From: Lineus longissimus
Taxonomy: Eukaryota > Nemertea > Pilidiophora > Heteronemertea > Lineidae
Direction of reading: 5' to 3'
Assembly (NCBI RefSeq): GCF_910592395.1
Contig: NC_088318.1
Coordinates: 15,376,349-15,440,348, forward strand
Length of the DNA: 64,000 nt
The notes below the pieces were generated by a model that saw nothing but the letters and a program-made list of their open reading frames with translations, was not told the DNA's origin and did not search any database. Below, one piece after another: positions 51,701 through 64,000 of this stretch (positions within the stretch are counted from its first letter, which is position 1; every line of letters begins with the position of its first letter). The position numbers and the translations under genes are program-made.

Positions 51701-53514
51701 GGATTTTCAGTTCCTTGAAAGCCATACCGGTTCATACTGAATAACAAATCCTGAGTTCTCCACTGGATCAAACCAGTCATACATCTATTTGATTTGAGTA
51801 GCCAGCAGTGTTAAAAGAGGCTATGAGGCTTCTCAGTCATTGAATGCGTCCAGCAGTTGTCAGGTGTAAATCGTTTTATTCAATGGTCAGTTGTCGAGTT
51901 GAAACGATTGTTGCAAGTAGTATTTTCCTTACCTTCCATCCGTTTTAGTTTGTAATGTATTCAACGGCATTCCATCCTTCTTCTTGAGGCTGACTGTCAC
52001 ACCTTCTGGTCCCCTGTCTTGTCCTTTGCTCAAAACCTTTATATGAGTAAGAAGAAAAACATGAACCACATAGAACTTTTAGCAGTCTGATTTTGTGATG
52101 TGCATTGTCAAAAGAAGGTGCTTGTCACAGACGGAGAAAAGGGAGAAAAAGGTGGAAAGTGAAAATGTTTTCCTCTCAGCCTTAGGTTTTTACCAGCTCG
52201 TTCAAAACCTCCTTTTTAAGAAAGTTTCATGACAATTACATTGACAATGAAAATAGATGAATATACAACTCACCTTGCCCTCCACAGCAAAGCCAACAAA
52301 CTGAAAATTGATGTCTTCTCCTTTGCTGCATTTGTCAGTTGACCCGTCAATGTTGAGTTCAATGCTTTCTGGTTCTAGAGTGAAAGAAATACTTAGTAAA
52401 AACAAGTACATGTACATTGTAGAAGCCGCATCTGTTTCTTTTTGGTCAACATTTAGAGCCTGTTCAGTAGAGCTTATGTATTTTACACTCATACAGAAAA
52501 CACCAACAGGCATTTGGGTGCAAATCCATGACATATTATTACTATCCTATACTTACCAAATTCCCATCCTTTCGGAGGCTCTACTTTAAGAACGTACACC
52601 CCCTTGTCATACACAGGGATCATGTAATATCCATTGTTTGGGGCACAATCCATCTGATACTTGAGACTTCCTTGTTTGGTGTAGAGTTTTACCTGAAAAA
52701 TCATGAAAGAAAATTTAGATTGGGCTCTTGTGTATATACAACTTCTGTCTACTGACGAGTTCCGAGTGTGTGCATTTGTTTCATTTCGCCACTGGTTCAT
52801 CTTTGTCGAAAAGGCCCATGTTGTATGGTAGACGCTGATTAGGACCATGTCATGAGTGTGACCCTTAGCCTTTGTTCCAGGTCACCAGGTGAAACACACA
52901 AGTCTTTCGTTTGCTGCATGATACCTGATATAATGATAAGTGGTAACCAATGATGTGTTCCAACTCTGGAGTGTGGGTCTTTGATTTGTTTTGGTGCAGA
53001 CTCGTCTTCTTCGAAGAAAAGGCCTATGTTAACATGCAAGTATCCCATGGTGATGATTCAGTGGTAGAGTGGTCTCCGCAACTGGGTGCCGTTGGTACCT
53101 CAGTCTCAGAATCAATTCACCCTATATGCGTGCACCAAGTACTGTACTGTGTGCATGCCCCTGTTGTTCCATGTACAATATCTATATCATCAGCTCACAG
53201 TACAGTATGAGTAATCATGGTACTGGAATCATGGTCTTAATGTATGGTATGCCACTACTAATATTACGAATAGTACTTTAGGTACGGTGGGCCTATGTAT
53301 GGTGACGGTCATGCATTTGGCTTGCATGGTCATGGACATGGTGCGTACGTGTGTGAACTGAGAATCTTTTACTTGCCTCTACAAGAGAGTAGTTTATTTC
53401 TACATCAGACTTTACAAATCCTCCACAACCTAGGATATCCTGGGATGCTACTGGATATATCAAATGGAATAAATTAACAATAGAACAAGTAAAAAACAGT
53501 AAATATCGGGTCAT
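42784..53514 (-). CDS. NOMO1: NOMO, ER translocon-associated BOS complex subunit
   Basis: Complete gene, 1196 residues against about 1222 in human. NOMO is an ER membrane protein that works with nicalin and TMEM147 in the multipass translocon. Signal peptide at 1-23, then QDILGCGGFVKSDVEINYSL. Many Ig/transthyretin-like beta domains follow, marked by the GxY and DGxY motifs of each repeat. A transmembrane helix is at ~1123-1141 and a short basic tail ends KKKVRVRRT. Exons: 53377-53514, 52557-52692, 52274-52374, 51933-52036, 51424-51496, 50983-51060, 50513-50812, 50209-50265, 49713-49912, 49247-49421, 48844-49056, 48579-48642, 48248-48384, 47847-47998, 47427-47525, 47183-47311, 46859-46941, 46302-46461, 45701-45944, 45413-45540, 44883-45027, 44483-44569, 44184-44294, 43863-43964, 43587-43706, 43171-43263, 42784-42945. 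Every junction keeps phase. Intron 1 is GC-AG. Confidence 0.97.
43381..43452 (-). mobile_element. tRNA-like SINE fragment in a NOMO intron
   Basis: Read on the minus strand, a gcagtggtcgtgtgg start (box-A-like) is followed by a box-B-like ggtttgcaccc (43396-43406). The spacing is about that of a tRNA, but the arms do not pair well. It is probably a SINE head and not a functional tRNA. Confidence 0.4.
44733..44772. repeat. 12-bp perfect inverted repeat in a NOMO intron
   Basis: Arms tacttgataaac (44733-44744) and gtttatcaagta (44761-44772) are separated by 16 bp. It lies between the exons at 44483-44569 and 44883-45027. It could be the collapsed ends of a small inverted-repeat element, or chance. 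Confidence 0.6.
45064..45190 (+). mobile_element. tRNA-like SINE fragment in a NOMO intron
   Basis: A box-A-like tggcctgagtgcttaatgctg (from about 45076) and a box-B-like gactttgatcgcgg (45119-45132) are followed by a short body (ccggcagggattctcagaac). Orientation is antisense to NOMO. No tail or target duplication could be defined. Confidence 0.4.
53047..53126 (+). mobile_element. tRNA-like SINE fragment in NOMO intron 1
   Basis: The segment gattcagtggtagagtggtc (53055-53074) is a clear tRNA D-arm/box-A-like sequence. It is followed by tccgcaactggg and a decayed box B (gaatcaattcaccc). It lies antisense to NOMO within the first intron. Confidence 0.5.
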
Positions 53515-53832
53515 TTTGTTGATGGACCGGCAAGTTTACGCTTGTTGGCTGATCATTCTTGGTCCCCCAATTCTGTGGTGAGGCCTCGTTTTGGGATTTG
53601 TCGTAAATACGTCACTGGGGCTGAAGTCTATTAATAGATGGGGATGACCACGGCGTATGTGGACATAGTGCACCGGAAGATGGCCAATGTAACCCCCTCC
53701 TCTTGCCTAAAGTCCCCATCAGTGCTTGTGTATTGCATAATAGACCCATCGCACAATGTGTCAGACAGAAGGCAAACATGTATTCGTATAGTCAAACAAA
53801 CAAATTCTAACCAAGTTATTCCTGTACAAAAT
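53515..53832 (-). promoter_or_regulatory. NOMO promoter and SPT16 3' end region
   Basis: Only about 320 bp separate the NOMO start codon from the candidate SPT16 polyadenylation signal, so the NOMO promoter and 5' UTR must lie here or overlap the SPT16 3' UTR. A CRE-like tacgtcac word is at about 53608-53615. I see no TATA box. Confidence 0.4.
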
Positions 53833-53838
53833 TTTATT
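53833..53838 (-). terminator. Candidate polyadenylation signal of SPT16
   Basis: AATAAA on the minus strand, 895 bases after the stop codon, and the only canonical signal I see before NOMO begins. The 3' UTR between contains short GAT trinucleotide runs (53879-53895, 54262-54278). Confidence 0.5.
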
Positions 53839-54732
53839 CACTGCACCAACACTGCTTACAGCAAATAGTTACAGAACATGATGATGATGATGATGTGATC
53901 TCAGAAACAAGGAAATGAACTAAAACGAGCACATTCAATGAACATGAATACATGTATATTTACAGTTAGTTTACTGTACACCCCACTACATCGTATTTTC
54001 ATGAAGGTGATATTTCACAAAAAGGGTAAAATGCAAAATAAGCGGCACAAAAATAAGCAACTGAATAGTTTCATCATTGGAAAATGCACCTCTTTGCAAT
54101 TTTGAAAGTGAAATCTCAATTAGGGCCACAAAATTACTGGGGTTTACAGTACTTGTTTGATCATTCAAGTACATGTATTTCAATGCAGGCGAGTTACATG
54201 ATCACAAAGTTGATTCATGATGTTTGAAAAGATCCACTTGGATCACAATGTTGTACATGTAGATGATGATGATGATGACCATACCCGACAAGTTTTTGCC
54301 GAGCATGGTAAAAGGACCATTCCCTGTTTTGCAAACAGTTTACCAAACCCAACAAGAGTAGGACAAACATAGTACATGGACACAAATTATTTTCAGGTCC
54401 CATTATTATCGGATAGAAGTAGATCAGTGCACATCATGCAAGATAAGAGGTTGCATTGCACAGCCTCTAAATATCCCATTATAATTATTGATGTGCACAC
54501 TTTATACAACACTTGTTATAGTTTGAGCACATGCACACACACGTGATTAACAATATATTCAGTATAGATGGATGAACAGTCTACAACAAAGCAGTAATAA
54601 GTACTTCAACAGGAATGAACTATGCAGCTGCACCAGTAAACTCATCTGAATCGCCACATAGCAACTGATTCTACATGTACATTGTTTGACACCAGTACAA
54701 CACAGTCTAGTTTATCAAGAATGAAATTGTTT

Positions 54733-63061
<8,329 letters not shown>

Positions 63062-63222
63062 TTCAGCAAATTTGCTGCGATGGCGCCAACAGTCGTACGG
63101 CGGCCGATGTGGAGTTGAATACGACAACAACAACGAGAATTTTTTTCTTCTTGGTTTTGCCAATTTTGTGTTACAAAAACACAATTTTTGGGCATCTGCA
63201 CGTAGTCGAGGGATTAATAATC
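63062..63222. promoter_or_regulatory. Bidirectional promoter of SPT16 and TRAPPC2L
   Basis: The two start codons are 161 bp apart on opposite strands, so both core promoters and both 5' UTRs must fit here or overlap. The stretch has a CCAAT box (63160-63164), a gatggcg YY1-like core (63079-63085) and CpG-containing words (gtcgtacggcggccg), and no TATA box. This is the usual make-up of a divergent housekeeping promoter. Binding itself is inferred. Confidence 0.6.
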
Positions 63223-63986
63223 ATGGCAGTATGTGTAGCAGTAATTGCCAAAGAGGTAATACAATATATTTGTCCATAAGAACGTTCTGAACGATTGAAA
63301 AAACCTTCGGAAGACCTTTGACAAGCCTATTTTTATAATCTATGGGAGGCTAAAATGGTCAAAATTTTGAGTTTCTGTTTATGTATTTTTGTTTTTGATT
63401 CAATTTTTCTTTCAGAACTATCCTCTTTATATAAAGACTGTGCCCACTGACAACGAATGGAAGTTTTACTACACAGTCCATACATCACTTGACGTCGTCG
63501 AAGAGAAGATCTCATCTGTTGGGAAGAATACTAATGACCTACGTGAACTTTACTTGGGCTTATTATACCCAACAGAAGATTATAAAGTGTATCCTTTTAG
63601 TAAAATATGATAAGTTTTATGATTCATTAGTTGGTTATTCACCAGGAAAACACCAAGCCTATTCAGTGAGGGGCTGAATGAGGAGGCCTAGGTGGACCCT
63701 CATGCCCTTTTGGGCCAAATTAGACTGTCTGTATTCACCCTCATTCCATTTGATAATGTTGAATATATTTGATTCGTCTAGATTGTTTTAAAAATACCTT
63801 TGTCTGTAATCAGTATGTAAATGTGGTTTGAGAACCTGGGTCCTGGGCTTTGTATAAAAGATCACGTTTATATGTTGTTTGTCCTTCACTGTTAACAGAT
63901 ATGGCTATGTCACAAATACCAAAATCAAGTTTGTCATTGTTGTTGAGACATCGAATACAAACCTTCGGGACAATGAAATTCGGAGT
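63223..63986 (+). CDS. TRAPPC2L: TRAPP complex subunit 2-like, 5' part
   Basis: First three exons of a small longin-fold subunit of the TRAPP tethering complexes, which act as Rab guanine-exchange and tethering factors in ER-Golgi traffic. Exons: 63223-63255, 63416-63588, 63899-63986. They encode [11 protein letters not shown], then [19 protein letters not shown] and the strongly conserved [13 protein letters not shown], then [16 protein letters not shown] and NLRDNEIRS, 98 residues of about 139 in human. The final donor (agt|gtaagt) lies 14 bases from the window edge, so the remaining C-terminal exon(s) are outside. Splice phases agree (0, then 2). The start is set by the conserved N-terminus. 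Confidence 0.95.
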
Positions 63987-64000
63987 GTAAGTACTGTTAA

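Noticed and set aside
53047-53126. A functional tRNA gene
   Set aside because: The box-A region is good, but box B is decayed and the acceptor arms do not pair; a SINE head explains it better.

Overview
The window looks like nuclear DNA from a marine invertebrate bilaterian. The genes are split by many short GT-AG introns. The encoded proteins are metazoan housekeeping proteins plus one animal-type class A GPCR. The spaces between genes are AT-rich and full of degenerate repeats, SINE-like fragments, minisatellites and a dispersed element ending in an ACG/GACGGAC microsatellite. I cannot place the phylum from sequence alone; a lophotrochozoan or ambulacrarian would fit. All gene identities rest on reading exons by eye against known families, with splice phase checked at every junction, and not on a database search.

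Layout. 1-1005: three ~303-bp tandem units of a dispersed element with a microsatellite tail. 1006-18824: no recognisable gene. 18825-19934 (+): an intronless class A GPCR whose stop codon lies inside a 48-bp tandem repeat. 21691-22482: a 61-bp minisatellite. 22483-29772: mostly featureless, with a SINE-like fragment. 29773-35699 (-): DDX1, an RNA helicase with a SPRY insert; 15 exons are readable, but the last ~260 residues (helicase motifs IV-VI) are not found. A second copy of the dispersed element sits in one of its introns (32.4-33.33 kb). 35.9-42.1 kb: intergenic DNA made largely of decayed minisatellites. 42784-53514 (-): complete NOMO, 27 exons, 1196 residues. 54733-63061 (-): complete SUPT16H/SPT16, 23 exons, 1095 residues. 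63223 to the right edge (+): the first three exons of TRAPPC2L, head to head with SPT16 across 161 bp.

The genes share no pathway. NOMO is an ER translocon-associated protein, SPT16 a histone chaperone, TRAPPC2L a vesicle-tethering subunit and DDX1 an RNA helicase. Their compact right-hand arrangement (SPT16 then NOMO in tandem; SPT16/TRAPPC2L divergent) is the only organisational signal.

The most interesting points are: a dispersed repeat whose units each carry a CTCF-core-like word and a nuclear-receptor half-site cluster at constant spacing; a minisatellite that looks like the amplified 3' module of the same repeat family; two GC-AG introns supported by reading frame; a glycine-rich extension on SPT16; and the missing DDX1 3' half.
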